Below, in pieces: positions 7,300-16,310 of a stretch of 23,114 bases of DNA. Origin of the DNA: JAZKFT01 sp043760535 (GTDB lineage Bacteria > Bacteroidota > Bacteroidia > Chitinophagales > Chitinophagaceae); NCBI GenBank assembly GCA_043760535.1, contig JAYUOV010000334.1:1-23114 (forward strand), written 5' to 3'. How positions within the stretch are numbered: position 1 is the stretch's first letter; the number at the start of each line of letters is the position of its first letter. The notes beneath the pieces are model-generated. The model had not been told where the DNA came from, did no database searches, and was given only the letters and a program-made list of their open reading frames with translations. The position numbers and the translations under genes are program-made.

Positions 7300-7788
7300 T
7301 TTCGCCCTGAATGTTTTGTCACTTGAAGGTGAACGGAATTTTCAAATAGGGTTGCGTTAAACGAACAGGGCCTTGCGATATGGCGTCAATAGAAATCCGT
7401 CTGCTGGAACTGAATCCGATTGAAAAAAAAAGTACCAGTAACAACAAAAAGTCAAATAGAATTACTGATGCTGGAACAGAAGCACAATATTGAACAAACA
7501 GTTGAGGATATATTCGTGAGCCAGCATAACAAAAGACAGCAATACATAAAATACAGACATGTGGGTAATGTCTATCAATTTTAATATCTGGTAACAAACG
7601 CTTCCTTACACTACTTAGATATTCTTTTTAATGAACAAAGAGTATGCGATTTAAAGTTGATGTAGCAAGAACGAATTAGCCGCTTGCTCACAATGTTCTA
7701 CGATTTCGTATTGCAGATTCAGGTGGTGAAAGACCAAATGTTATTGCTTTAGAAATTAATACACGTACTTTTAAAAAATAGAACACTT
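7300..7788. other. Degenerate region without a confident gene
   Basis: I see no intact gene. Two coding-like scraps occur on the plus strand. One begins ATG at 7380 (MASIEIRLLELNPIEKK), runs into an A9 run near 7424-7432, and would continue in the next frame as VPVTTKSQIELLMLEQKHN and on to a TAA near 7584, about 68 residues if rejoined. The other, from 7643, reads MRFKVDVARTN, a stop, then VLRFRIADSGGERPNVIALE, ending at a TAG before the antitoxin. Both look like remnants of unknown genes. A minus-strand ORF here is hydrophobic and probably spurious. Confidence 0.4.
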
Positions 7789-8039
7789 GTAAAGACCACA
7801 AAGCTTACATTAACTATTGACGATACGGTTATTGAATCGGCCAAGAAATATGCCAAATCAAAAGAAAAGAGTTTAATTGCTTATGCAGAAACCTATTTAA
7901 AATCGTTGTCTGCAACACCTGCACCCGAAGATGGCATTGCCCCCAGGTTTCTACATTAATGGGCGTAATGAAGCTGCCGGATAATTACGATTACAAAGCC
8001 GAATTGGGAAATGCACTCGCTAAAAAGTATGCAAAATGA
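7789..8039 (+). pseudogene. DUF6364-like antitoxin, frameshifted and start-less
   Basis: The first part reads KTTKLTLTIDDTVIESAKKY and on to AETYLKSLSATPAPEDGIAPR, the pattern of DUF6364/VapB-like antitoxins. At the C5 run 7940-7944 the frame breaks; one missing base would restore VSTLMGVMKLPDNYDYKAEL and NALAKKYAK, the family C-terminus, ending at TGA 8037-8039. Upstream, the frame is open only back to a TAG at 7750-7752 and has no ATG, GTG or TTG, so the start is also missing. The C-terminal part overlaps the toxin ATG in an ATGA junction, typical of toxin-antitoxin pairs. It is either truly decayed or carries sequence errors. Confidence 0.75.
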
Positions 8040-8458
8040 CGCATGTATTTGTGGATACCAATGTGCTGATAGATTTTTTGGCCGATCGCAGACCGTTTTC
8101 TTTGAGTGCGGCTAAATTGTTTACACAGGCCCTTGCAGGTAAGGTTATGGTTTACGTTTCAGCAGTTTCATACAATAATATTTTTTACATTATCCGGCAA
8201 TCGGTACCGGCTGCCGATACTATTCGTTTATTAAACGAATTAAGCGAAATGGTTACCATTACGGACGTTACAAACGACGTTATTCAAAAGGCTTTAAAGT
8301 CGGGATTTAAAGATTTTGAAGATGCAATACAGTGTTATTGCGCAGTATCGGTAAGAGACATTGAAATTATTGTAACCCGCAATGGTAAAAACTTTAAGAA
8401 CAATACTTTGACGGTGATGACTACTGATGAAGTTGTGAGCCTTATTGATAGTCTTTAA
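8036..8458 (+). CDS. PIN-domain toxin of a VapC-like pair
   Basis: The 140-residue protein is a PIN-domain protein of the subfamily paired with DUF6364 antitoxins; such proteins are Mg2+-dependent RNases. It starts HVFVDTNVLIDFLADRRPF with D7 and D13, has FKDFEDAI with acidic residues 93-96, and ends with VTRNGKNFKN. In relatives the last motif is usually TRNxxDF; here the acidic residue is Asn119 (codon AAC), which may weaken or abolish catalysis. The ATG overlaps the antitoxin TGA, indicating translational coupling. Fold and pairing are secure; activity is doubtful. Confidence 0.85.
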   Translation: MTHVFVDTNVLIDFLADRRPFSLSAAKLFTQALAGKVMVYVSAVSYNNIFYIIRQSVPAADTIRLLNELSEMVTITDVTNDVIQKALKSGFKDFEDAIQCYCAVSVRDIEIIVTRNGKNFKNNTLTVMTTDEVVSLIDSL

Positions 8459-8542
8459 AGAACTAACCCATGAACTTACCAAACATCAGTATCCAACAGA
8501 CATAAATATAGATTAATATTACAATAAACCAACAGTTATTTT

Positions 8543-8914
8543 ATGCCAGAATCACAAAACCAACCGATCCAAATACCCGCCAAAATTGGCCACAGCTATA
8601 CGTTTACAGAATTCATATCATTTGAAAAATTACATACCGCTTTTGCAAAACACAGGCGGCTTCGTGTTTTTCATGTACATGGAACGCTGTGTGCCAATGC
8701 CGGCTGTAGCAAAGAAGGTATCTATTTAATTAAAGCAGCCAATAATCAGGGTGGATTTCATATAGATGTGTACACCAAAGATTTTGAAATGATGACCATC
8801 GACCATATTTTGCCAAGAAGCCTTGGCGGCAGCGATGCGATAGAAAACCTGCAACCGATGTGTAATACCTGCAACCATAAAAAGGGCAATAAAGTGGAAG
8901 TGAATGTAGCCTAA
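8543..8914 (+). CDS. HNH endonuclease
   Basis: The 123-residue protein contains a C-terminal HNH domain: C50-x4-C55, then TIDHILPRSLGG (D87, H88), ENLQ (N102) and PMCNTCNHKKGNK (C107, C110, H112). The four cysteines form the usual structural zinc site and the H-N-H residues the metal-dependent nicking site. The first ~45 residues are basic and unassigned. It stands alone between the PIN toxin and a small unknown gene, without a recognisable methylase or phage gene nearby. Domain identification is firm; its biological target is unknown. Confidence 0.88.
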   Translation: MPESQNQPIQIPAKIGHSYTFTEFISFEKLHTAFAKHRRLRVFHVHGTLCANAGCSKEGIYLIKAANNQGGFHIDVYTKDFEMMTIDHILPRSLGGSDAIENLQPMCNTCNHKKGNKVEVNVA

Positions 8915-8959
8915 ACCAAAAAATAATAACACAGATTAATTATGGATAGCGGCTATTTT

Positions 8960-8967
8960 TTACTTTG
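8960..8967 (+). promoter_or_regulatory. Possible -7 element
   Basis: TTACTTTG differs by one base from the Bacteroidota TAnnTTTG consensus and lies 5 bases before the ATG of the 82-residue gene. No clear -33 partner was found. Confidence 0.25.
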
Positions 8968-8972
8968 CAAAC

Positions 8973-9221
8973 ATGATATTTTATTACGATTTTGAAGACA
9001 GAAGGATGCACGCAAAAGTATATTGGCCTGCAAAAGGTTCCACCATTCAGGTGGAATTAACCGATAGCCATCTCATAAAAGAATTTCCATGCGACCTGAT
9101 ATACGAAATAAAACGGGGCCGTAAAATAGCCTACACATTAGAAAGCCGTGACAATAAAAGGCTCAGCGAATTGCAACACATAATCGGTAAGCGGTTACAG
9201 GAATTTGCCAATCAGCTATAA
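8973..9221 (+). CDS. Small hypothetical protein (82 aa)
   Basis: I do not recognise this protein. It is soluble and basic, with no signal peptide or membrane helix. The N-terminal half looks like beta strands (MIFYYDFED, HAKVYWPAKGSTIQVELTD) and the C-terminal half like a helix (NKRLSELQHIIGKRLQEFANQL). The Tyr/Phe-rich start and regular codon use suggest a real gene. It is preceded by a possible -7 element and followed, after a 58-bp gap, by dlgD with its own promoter candidate, so it may be monocistronic. No function is proposed. Confidence 0.65.
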   Translation: MIFYYDFEDRRMHAKVYWPAKGSTIQVELTDSHLIKEFPCDLIYEIKRGRKIAYTLESRDNKRLSELQHIIGKRLQEFANQL

Positions 9222-9234
9222 ACACAAAAATGCT

Positions 9235-9266
9235 TTTGCCGAAGCAATAATGTAACAATAGCTTTA
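9235..9266 (+). promoter_or_regulatory. Candidate Bacteroidota promoter for dlgD
   Basis: TTTG at 9235-9238 and TAGCTTTA at 9259-9266 (one mismatch to TAnnTTTG) are separated by 20 bp, the expected spacing for the Bacteroidota primary sigma factor. Transcription would begin a few bases before the ATG at 9280. Confidence 0.4.
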
Positions 9267-9279
9267 CTAAAAAAAGTAC

Positions 9280-10251
9280 ATGCACCTTAGCTTTCAGCAA
9301 TTACAGCAGCAGTTTTACAAAACATTAATAGCCCACAATTTTACGCCGGAAAGAGCCACTATTTGTGCCAATATTTTTGCTGGCAATAGCCGTGATGGTG
9401 TACAATCGCATGGCCTCAACCGCTTCCCGGTTTTTATACAATATGTAAAAGATGGACTGGTGCAAGCTAATGCAGAACCCAAAATGGAGGGTAATAATGG
9501 CATAATAGAAAATTGGGATGCACACCTAGGCGCTGGCGTTTACGCTGCAACCAAAGCCATGAGTAGAGCTATTAATTTAGCCAAACAAAATGGCATTGGC
9601 ATTGTAACTTTAAAAAATACCAACCATTGGATGCGTGGCGGCACGTATGGCTGGCAGGCCGCAGATGCAGGCTGCATCGGTATTTGCACCACTAATAGCT
9701 ATGCCGTAATGCCACCTTGGGGCAGCAAAAAACCCGCCTTGGGCAACAATCCACTTGTAATAGCTGTGCCAAAAAATGATGGACATGTAGTTTTGGATAT
9801 GGCCATCAGTCAGTTTTCGTATGGTAAAATGCAGGACTATGAAATGGCTGGCATGCAGTTGCCTTTTGCTGGAGGCTATAACGAAGCCGGTGAACTAACA
9901 ACCGATCCGGCAACGATAAAAAAACTACAATCACCATTACCTATTGGTTATTGGAAAGGCTCCGGTTTATCGCTAATGATAGATTTACTGGTAGCTGGTT
10001 TAAGCGGTGGAAAAAGCGTAGCAGAGATTACAGCCGAAGAGAAAGAGTTTGGCGTATCACAATTATTTATTGCCATTAATGCTACCAATATTTCTCCCAA
10101 TTTGGTACAAAATATTATCAGCTATACAAAGGGTGGCGATAGTGCCAGTATCCGTTATCCCGGCGAACAGGTAATGCAGGCTCGTATAAAAAGTGAAACG
10201 TTTGGTATTCCGGTTAACGAAGCTGTTTGGCAGCAGGTGCTGGCTTTATAA
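9280..10251 (+). CDS. dlgD: 2,3-diketo-L-gulonate reductase-like dehydrogenase
   Basis: The 323-residue protein belongs to the Ldh/malate-L-lactate dehydrogenase (DUF-free, non-Rossmann NAD(P)H) family and closely resembles E. coli DlgD (YiaK). Shared landmarks are GVQSHGLNRFPVFIQ with the catalytic His44, NTNHWMRGGTYGWQAADAG, AVMPPWG, NNPLVIA and GYWKGSGLSLMIDLL. DlgD reduces 2,3-diketo-L-gulonate to 3-dehydro-L-gulonate in L-ascorbate/gulonate use. Length matches the family. No other yia/ula-type sugar genes are adjacent, so the physiological substrate may differ. It converges on the GNAT gene with an 11-bp gap. Confidence 0.88.
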   Translation: MHLSFQQLQQQFYKTLIAHNFTPERATICANIFAGNSRDGVQSHGLNRFPVFIQYVKDGLVQANAEPKMEGNNGIIENWDAHLGAGVYAATKAMSRAINLAKQNGIGIVTLKNTNHWMRGGTYGWQAADAGCIGICTTNSYAVMPPWGSKKPALGNNPLVIAVPKNDGHVVLDMAISQFSYGKMQDYEMAGMQLPFAGGYNEAGELTTDPATIKKLQSPLPIGYWKGSGLSLMIDLLVAGLSGGKSVAEITAEEKEFGVSQLFIAINATNISPNLVQNIISYTKGGDSASIRYPGEQVMQARIKSETFGIPVNEAVWQQVLAL

Positions 10252-10262
10252 ATGGAATGCAG

Positions 10263-10769
10263 CTACAACTTTTTTACCATCACATGGTCTGTCATGTAAA
10301 AACCTTGGCCGATACTCAGCTCCACATTTTCTAAAACAGTAAAGCCTTTGTGTTTGTAAAAAGCTACAGCGTTGTTGGCACGGTTTACATTCAGTATTAA
10401 TTGTACAGCACCGGCGGCTTTGGCAATGGTTACTACTTCCTGTAAAAGCCTTTGGCCGGCACCGTTTTTTTGAATGGTGGGCAACACATACAGCTTATGT
10501 AATTTGAAAGTAAGCGATTCTTTTTTTACCATGCCAAAGCCGGTAAATGCAATAGGAATCTTGTTTTGATAAGCAATGATAAACGCTTGTTCGCCACTTT
10601 CAATCTGTTGCAATAACACATTTTGGGCATACATTATGTGGAGCATATACGCAATTTGGTTAGCAGAAATTATACCGCAATACGCTATTGGCCAAGTGGC
10701 CATGGCAATGTTGCGGATGATAGGTATATCAGCAGTTGTCGCATTTTTCAGTTCCATTTGGTTGTCCAT
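10263..10769 (-). CDS. GNAT-family N-acetyltransferase
   Basis: The 168-residue protein has GNAT order: an N-terminal ELKNATTADIPIIRNIA strand-helix, the TFKLHKLYVLPTIQKNGAGQRLLQE acetyl-CoA motif (Q-x-x-G-x-G), and ILNVNRANNAVAFYKHKGFTVLENVEL near the end, which is typical of RimI-like and spermidine-type acetyltransferases. I chose the Met at 10769, 4 bp after the prsW stop, over one at 10889 that would overlap prsW by 116 bp; a Met at 10757 is also possible. It is probably cotranscribed with prsW. The acceptor substrate is unknown. Confidence 0.85.
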   Translation of the reverse strand: MDNQMELKNATTADIPIIRNIAMATWPIAYCGIISANQIAYMLHIMYAQNVLLQQIESGEQAFIIAYQNKIPIAFTGFGMVKKESLTFKLHKLYVLPTIQKNGAGQRLLQEVVTIAKAAGAVQLILNVNRANNAVAFYKHKGFTVLENVELSIGQGFYMTDHVMVKKL

Positions 10770-10773
10770 ATTT

Positions 10774-11523
10774 TTATGTAGCGTATGGTGCGTTTCTGTC
10801 TTTAGGAAAAAGTTGCTGGCTGAGTTTGCGGTGTTTGCGGATGGCCGTAAAAGCAAGAATATTGCCGAGTATAGCAGTAAAAATGGCACCGCAAATTAAA
10901 ATAAGGTCGTAACCACCACCACTCAGTTCATCAGACTCTCTAACAAAAATAAATGCATCGTAAGTGCCATGAAGTAGTATGCCAATAAACAAGCCTATGA
11001 AAATATAAAGGATTTTAAACCTCGGCCTAAATTTGGCCAAACCCATAAAATAGCCAACTATTACACCCCAACATGCATGCCCAGGAACGGCAAGGAGCAT
11101 TCTTACAATGCCGGTTTGGATGCCATTTTCGGGGTTTGCAAAAACGTATAAAATATTTTCGATGGTGGCAAAACCCATGGCTACCATTACCATGTAAACG
11201 ATACCATCTAACGGTTCGTTAAAATCTTTTTTTGGATATGCGTAAAACCGACACATAAAAAATTTACAGAATTCTTCTACCAAAGCTGCCATTACAAAAG
11301 CGGTGAATAATTTATCGCCGATGGAATTGGGTACGGTCATTTCTGTTTGTATAGGTCTTAATGCTTTATCTATCAATACAGCCATTACCGCACTTACGAT
11401 GCCCAGCAAAAAACAGATCAATAAATGACGGATGGGTTCCCGGTCGTGGCTGTCTTTCCAGTAAATATATAAGATAATGGCAACGCCAGGAGCTAGTGCT
11501 ATGGCAAGTAATGATAGCCACAT
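10774..11523 (-). CDS. prsW: PrsW-family intramembrane protease
   Basis: The 249-residue protein has about seven hydrophobic segments and the PrsW glutamic-type protease motifs: ALVEEFCKFF (EExxK), GFATIENILYV, VPGHACWGVIVGYFMGLAKF and LLHGTYDAF. PrsW in Bacillus cuts the anti-sigma factor RsiW in the membrane; Bacteroidota homologues are largely uncharacterised. Here there is no nearby sigma/anti-sigma pair, so the substrate is open. It sits upstream of a GNAT gene with a 4-bp gap, probably in one transcript. Confidence 0.85.
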   Translation of the reverse strand: MWLSLLAIALAPGVAIILYIYWKDSHDREPIRHLLICFLLGIVSAVMAVLIDKALRPIQTEMTVPNSIGDKLFTAFVMAALVEEFCKFFMCRFYAYPKKDFNEPLDGIVYMVMVAMGFATIENILYVFANPENGIQTGIVRMLLAVPGHACWGVIVGYFMGLAKFRPRFKILYIFIGLFIGILLHGTYDAFIFVRESDELSGGGYDLILICGAIFTAILGNILAFTAIRKHRKLSQQLFPKDRNAPYAT

Positions 11524-11631
11524 AGTGTATAAGTTTTAGCCAAAGTAGGTAAAAGGGCTTGTGTGTGCAAAACGCCTCGTATGCTGTTTTTTATGGCCAA
11601 TGCCCAGCAGTTGTAATTAAATATATGGCAA

Positions 11632-12126
11632 TTATAAAATAGTTAAAACTAAAGGAGGGCATTTTACATTTACTTTCTTTTTTGCATCGTAATACAAGAT
11701 CATTCCAAAAGTTATTTCTTCATCTTTTTGTAAAAAGCTTTTTATCTCTTCTTTCCAGCTATCGGTAAGCACATTACCTTTTATATTGCCGCCCACATAG
11801 TAATAAACCGTTTTCTGTTTACCACTCCGGATATCGTCGGAAATGTCTTTTTTCTTCCAGGTAATTTCGAAAGAAACAACATTGTAAAAAACGCCTTTCT
11901 CATCCTTCACTTTTAGTTGAGGATTGGCATTGAGTAATCGTTTTAAATCGGAAGCAAAAGCCTTGCCCCCGTTAGTATAGGCGCTAAAAGATGCTATAAG
12001 TTTTAGCTTGCCTTTTGCAGTGTCGGTATTTGCAGCAACAGGTTTTGTAACAGGTTGGGCATAAGTGAAAACAGACAGCAAAAGCAGGGTAGTAATCGTA
12101 GCGAGTAAGTTTTTTTGCTTTTGCAT
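11632..12126 (-). CDS. Exported hypothetical protein
   Basis: I do not recognise the family. The 164-residue product begins with a clear signal peptide (basic MQKQK, hydrophobic core LLATITTLLLLSVF, then TYAQP, a likely signal peptidase I site) and has no lipobox Cys. The mature part is a beta-rich domain of about 140 residues with FSAYTNGGKAFASDLKRLL, VSFEITWKKKD and ITFGMILYYDAKKKVNV. The pattern suggests a periplasmic domain occurring in other Bacteroidota exported proteins, but I cannot name it. It follows the valS start region on the same strand by chance: valS ends 64 bp downstream of it. Confidence 0.7.
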   Translation of the reverse strand: MQKQKNLLATITTLLLLSVFTYAQPVTKPVAANTDTAKGKLKLIASFSAYTNGGKAFASDLKRLLNANPQLKVKDEKGVFYNVVSFEITWKKKDISDDIRSGKQKTVYYYVGGNIKGNVLTDSWKEEIKSFLQKDEEITFGMILYYDAKKKVNVKCPPLVLTIL

Positions 12127-12190
12127 ATTGCCTGTTATTTTTTGTCTGAACCTGGATTTAAGTGGATTATATGGATTAGACAGAATTCGA

Positions 12191-14862
12191 TTACATTATT
12201 GCTAAACTTTCTTCTATCGCCTTAATCCTCGCAGAAGCGTCGTTCATTTTTTTACGCTCCAGTTCTATTACCTCCGGTTTAGCGTTGGCCACAAACTTTT
12301 CGTTACTTAATTTTTTGCCAACACTTTCTATAAATTTCTGCTGGTGCTCAAGGTCTTTCAATAACGCTTCTTTTTGGGCGGTAGTATCAATGGGCTGCGA
12401 AGAGATAATTAAAAACATATCCTGCCCCACGGTTAGTGAAATGCCAGATGTGGTGAGGGAAGCCGCAAGGGCTTCCCCTACAATAATGGACGGTGCATTT
12501 ACCTGTTTCATCAAAATGTTTTCTAGCAAGGCATACCTGTTTGTAGCAGCAGTTTGTATAAGCAACTGTACTGTTTCTTTAGGCTTAATATTGTTCTTTA
12601 CCCTCGCTTCACGAAGGGCTGTAATTACTTTTTTAAGTAGTTCGCCATCGGCAATTATCTGGGTATTGGCCGCAATGTTTTCGCCATATAATTTCACACA
12701 GAGGTCATCATTTCTTTCTTCCAGTAAATGATAAATTTCTTCTGTTATAAAGGGCATGTAAGGGTGCAGCAACTGCATCAGCTCTGTAAAAAAGCCAATC
12801 GTTTTCTGGTACACATGGGCATCAATCGGTTGTTCAAAACCGGGCTTCACCCATTCTAAATACCAGCTGCAGAAATCGTCCCATATCAAAGAATAAATCG
12901 TCTTCAAAGCCTCACTAAGCCTAAACTGATCCATTAACGAACCAATCTCAGCTTTGGCAGCATTAAGTCGGTTTTGGAACCAATCGAGGGCAAAGTTACT
13001 GTCAACCGATGACTGTTGACCGTTGACCGTTGACCGACTTTGCCACATCTTCACTAGCTTCAGTGCATTCCACAGTTTGTTATTGAAATTTTTACCTTGT
13101 TCCAAAGAGCTTTCATCAAACATTAAATCGTTTCCGGCTGGGCTGCTTACCATTATTCCAAATCTTACAGCGTCGGCTCCATAGTTATCAATCAAAGCAA
13201 GTAAATCTGGTGAGTTGCCCAGTTGCTTACTCATTTTCCTGCCCTGCTTATCCCTTACCATTCCGGTGAAATACACATCTTTAAATGGCGGTTGTTTTTC
13301 GTATTCATAGCCCGCCATAATCATCCTTGCCACCCAAAAGAAAATAATATCCTGCCCGGTAACAAGGGTGGTGGAAGGGTAGTAATATGCTGCATCTTTA
13401 TTGTCTGGGTTGCTAATGCCTTTAAAAACTTCCATTGGCCACAGCCAGCTGCTAAACCAGGTGTCGAGTACATCTTCATCCTGCTTTAATTGAGCATTGC
13501 TTATAGAATATTTGTTATTGAAAATTTCCTTTGCCTGCTCCTCGGTTTCTGCCACTACGAACCTTCCTTCAGCATCGTACCATGCCGGTATCCTCTGCCC
13601 CCACCATAGCTGACGGCTGATGCACCAGTCCTTAATATTTTCCAGCCAATGGCTATAAATATTTTTTGCCTTGGCAGGATGAAACTGTATCGTATCATTC
13701 ATAACAGCTTGCAACGTTTCCGGGTTCTTCTCCAGAAATTGCTTCATATCTATAAACCACTGCATCGACAGCCTGCTTTCAATCACTGCGCCGGTCCTTT
13801 CGCTGGTGCCTACCTGTCCTTTGTAGTCTTCTGTCTTTTCTATTTGCCCCAGAGCGGCAATATCTTCTACTATCTTTTTTCTTAATTCAAAACGGTCTAT
13901 CCCATTGTATAACAGCACTTGTCCTGATGGATTGTCGTCCATTAATTCGGCACTGGTAAACTTGCCAGTAGCATCTAAAGTGTCAATCGCTTTCAGGCGG
14001 TGTTTTCCACCCAGCAGGTTATCATTTTTATCATGTGCCGGGGTTATTTTTAAGGCTCCTGTGCCAAAATCAGTGGTTACATATTCATCTGCAATAATTG
14101 GTATTTTTCGGTTGATTATTGGTACGATAACTTCCTTACCCACCATGCTGCTGTATCGTTCATCGGTTGGGTTTACACAAATGCCACATTGCCCAAAATA
14201 GTTTCGGGCCTCGTGGTAGCCACTGTAATGCTGCCCGTACCATCAACAAGCGGGTATGTTACATAAAATAATTTTGAGTCAATTTCTTTAAAAATGACTT
14301 CTTCATCGCTCAATGCAGTTAGGCTTACCGGGTCCCAGTTCACCATGCGTTTACCACGGTATATCAGCCCTTTTTTATACAGGTCTATGAACACTTTGAT
14401 TACCGATGCATAGTAATCCGGGTCCATGGTAAACGATGTGCGGTTCCAGTCGAGGCTGCAGCCCAGTTTTTTTAACTGCTGCAAAATGATGCCGCCATAT
14501 TTTTCTTTCCATTCCCAGGCATAGCCCAAAAATTCATCTCGGCTGAGCGATGATTTGGCAATGCCTCTTTCCCTTAGCATGCCCACCACTTTAGCTTCGG
14601 TGGCTATGCTTGCATGGTCTGTTCCCGGCACCCAGCATGCATTTTTACCCTGCATTCTTGCACGGCGTATAAGTATGTCTTGTATGGTATTGTTAAGTGC
14701 ATGGCCCATGTGCAGCACGCCTGTTACATTGGGCGGAGGTATTACGATGGTATAAGGCTCACGGTCGTCTGGCGTGCTGTAGAAATACCCCTTGTTCATC
14801 CAGTGGCCATACCATTTATTGTCGGTCTGTTGCGGCTCAAAATTCTTGCTTAGTTCAGTCAT
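12191..14862 (-). CDS. valS: Valyl-tRNA synthetase, interrupted by a one-base frameshift
   Basis: ValRS charges tRNA-Val in the cytoplasm. The start at 14862 gives TELSKNFEPQQTDNKWYGHW. Class I signatures are present: PPPNVTGVLHMGHAL (HIGH) and KQGRKMSKQLGNSPD (KMSKS), the editing-domain TTRPETILG, an anticodon-binding region and a C-terminal coiled coil from about 12191 to 12400. Together about 890 residues, the expected length. At A-run 14179-14181 the frame breaks: the N-terminal part stops at 14173-14175, while the next frame continues CVNPTDERYSSMVGKEV. Adding one base restores a continuous protein. As ValRS is essential, an error in the sequence is likelier than a real loss. A heptamer repeat encoding RSTVNGQ lies at 13015-13035. 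Confidence 0.9.
13001..13035. repeat. Seven-base tandem repeat inside valS
   Basis: Five units in register: GTCAACC, GATGACT, then three exact GTTGACC. On the coding strand this gives a short polar stretch (RSTVNGQQSSVDS) between well-conserved parts of ValRS, apparently a surface-loop insertion. The same heptamer occurs inside anmK at 16903-16923. Confidence 0.8.
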
Positions 14863-15301
14863 GTGCTTGTCTAAAAAATGTGGGCAAAAATAAGGAAAGG
14901 AGGCTAAGCATGGTTGGCCGTTTTGCAGTTGACAGTTTGCAGTTGGCAATCGAATTTATTATTGTAGAGAGGCATCACATCCACCTCTTTATGCAGCGAT
15001 GAGCCAAAGCCAGTATTTGAAAAATTGGTGTTCTAAAAAAAGCAATCAGTTGAACAGAGGGCCTACTCCAAAGAAAAAACAACCATTTACATAAATAAAC
15101 CTTTTTACGCCAGGCGAAGGGCAGAGGATGAGGCTAACTGGTTGCAATGATTGGAGCTTTGAATGTGAAAAATTTCTGTACAGCAATAGTATGGCCATAA
15201 ACCCGCATCTGCTGGCAGAAAGGGGCGAAGGCGATGGTTAATAGATTTTTCTGCTAAACATTTATTGCCTTATCTTGTTTTTTTACCAACACAATAAAAA
15301 C
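14863..15301. other. Intergenic region between valS and the SDR gene
   Basis: The valS and SDR genes are divergent, so both promoters should lie here. A degenerate heptamer tract lies at 14925-14952. From 15000 to 15250 I see only short, stop-interrupted frames and nothing recognisable. TATCTTG at about 15271 is a partial -7 match for the SDR gene. Confidence 0.4.
14925..14952. repeat. Degenerate heptamer tract upstream of valS
   Basis: Four seven-base units in register: GCAGTTG, ACAGTTT, GCAGTTG, GCAATCG. The period matches the tracts in valS, anmK and upstream of truA, though the unit differs. Confidence 0.55.
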
Positions 15302-16240
15302 ATGAAAACAGTTTTAATAACCGGCGGCACAGGATTGGTAGGTACAGCATTAACCAAACTACTGCTCAGCAAGGGCTATCATGTAATTATCCTTACCCGT
15401 GATCCGAAAAAATCCACAGCCCGTGGTGCATTTGGCAATCAGGTTACGTATGCAGCATGGGATGTAAAAACCCAAACAATAGATGAAGCGGCTGTAATGC
15501 AGGCTGATTATATCATACATTTAGCAGGTGCTGGTGTGGTGGAAAAGCGCTGGACTGATGCCTACAAAAAGGAAATATTGGATAGCCGTACCGATAGCAG
15601 CAAGTTGCTTATAACGGCACTGAGTAACAATAACCATCATGTAAAAACGCTGATAAGTGCCTCGGCCATTGGCTGGTATGGTGCAGATAATGAACAGTCG
15701 CTTCAAGGCGGATTTACTGAGGACGCAACTGCAGATAACAGCTTTTTAGGAACCACCTGCCGGTTGTGGGAAGAAAGTACTTTACCGGTAGAAGAAATGG
15801 GTATCAGGCGGGTATGTTTACGCATTGGTATTGTACTGGCAAACGAAGGCGGTGCTTTGGCCGAATTTAAAAAGCCTGTTCGCTTTGGTATGGCAGCTAT
15901 TTTGGGTAGCGGCACACAAGTTGTTAGCTGGATAGCCATTAGTGATTTATGTGAAATGTTTTGTTTTGCCTTGGAAAATAACAACCTGCATGGCAGTTAT
16001 AATGCTGTGGCCCCCAGCCCTATTACCAATAAAATGCTCACCATTACTTTGGCCAAAGCCGTGAAAGGCCAATGGTATATACCGTTGCATGTGCCAGCTT
16101 TTGTATTACAATTAATGTTGGGCGAAAGCAGTATCGAAGTTTTAAAAAGCACTACCGTAGCGGCTAATAAAATAGAAATGGCCGGCTTCCATTTTAAATT
16201 AAGAAATATTAAAGAAGCTATTACAGCATTGGTAAAATAG
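15302..16240 (+). CDS. TIGR01777-type SDR family protein (YfcH-like)
   Basis: The 312-residue protein is an extended short-chain dehydrogenase/epimerase-like protein. It begins KTVLITGGTGLVGTALTKLL with the NAD(P)-binding GGxGxxG, then has YIIHLAGAGVVEKRW, LISASAIGWYG, LRIGIVLANEGGAL, WIAISDL and a C-terminal DUF1731-like segment (LQLMLGESSIEVLKSTTV). E. coli YfcH is the best-known relative, and its reaction is not established. I chose the Met at 15302 because it starts the Rossmann strand; one at 15275 adds nine unlikely residues. It converges on anmK across a 70-bp gap. Confidence 0.9.
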   Translation: MKTVLITGGTGLVGTALTKLLLSKGYHVIILTRDPKKSTARGAFGNQVTYAAWDVKTQTIDEAAVMQADYIIHLAGAGVVEKRWTDAYKKEILDSRTDSSKLLITALSNNNHHVKTLISASAIGWYGADNEQSLQGGFTEDATADNSFLGTTCRLWEESTLPVEEMGIRRVCLRIGIVLANEGGALAEFKKPVRFGMAAILGSGTQVVSWIAISDLCEMFCFALENNNLHGSYNAVAPSPITNKMLTITLAKAVKGQWYIPLHVPAFVLQLMLGESSIEVLKSTTVAANKIEMAGFHFKLRNIKEAITALVK

Positions 16241-16310
16241 GGTATTGTTAGTATTAATTGTCTAGTTGCGATTTTTAAATAATCGTAGCAAAGTATTTTT
16301 TACCTTACAC

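Noticed and set aside
7319..7597. 92-codon minus-strand ORF with a hydrophobic stretch
   Set aside because: The plus strand shows more gene-like charged sequence; the hydrophobic residues come from the complement of A-rich DNA.
12143..12180. Short direct repeats of GGATT with a TGTCT/AGACA dyad downstream of the exported protein gene
   Set aside because: It resembles a common AT-rich intergenic word pattern in this phylum, but within this window it is too short and degenerate to call as an element.
14173..14182. Programmed ribosomal frameshift in valS
   Set aside because: No slippery heptamer or downstream pseudoknot is apparent, and ValRS is not known to use one; an indel error is simpler.
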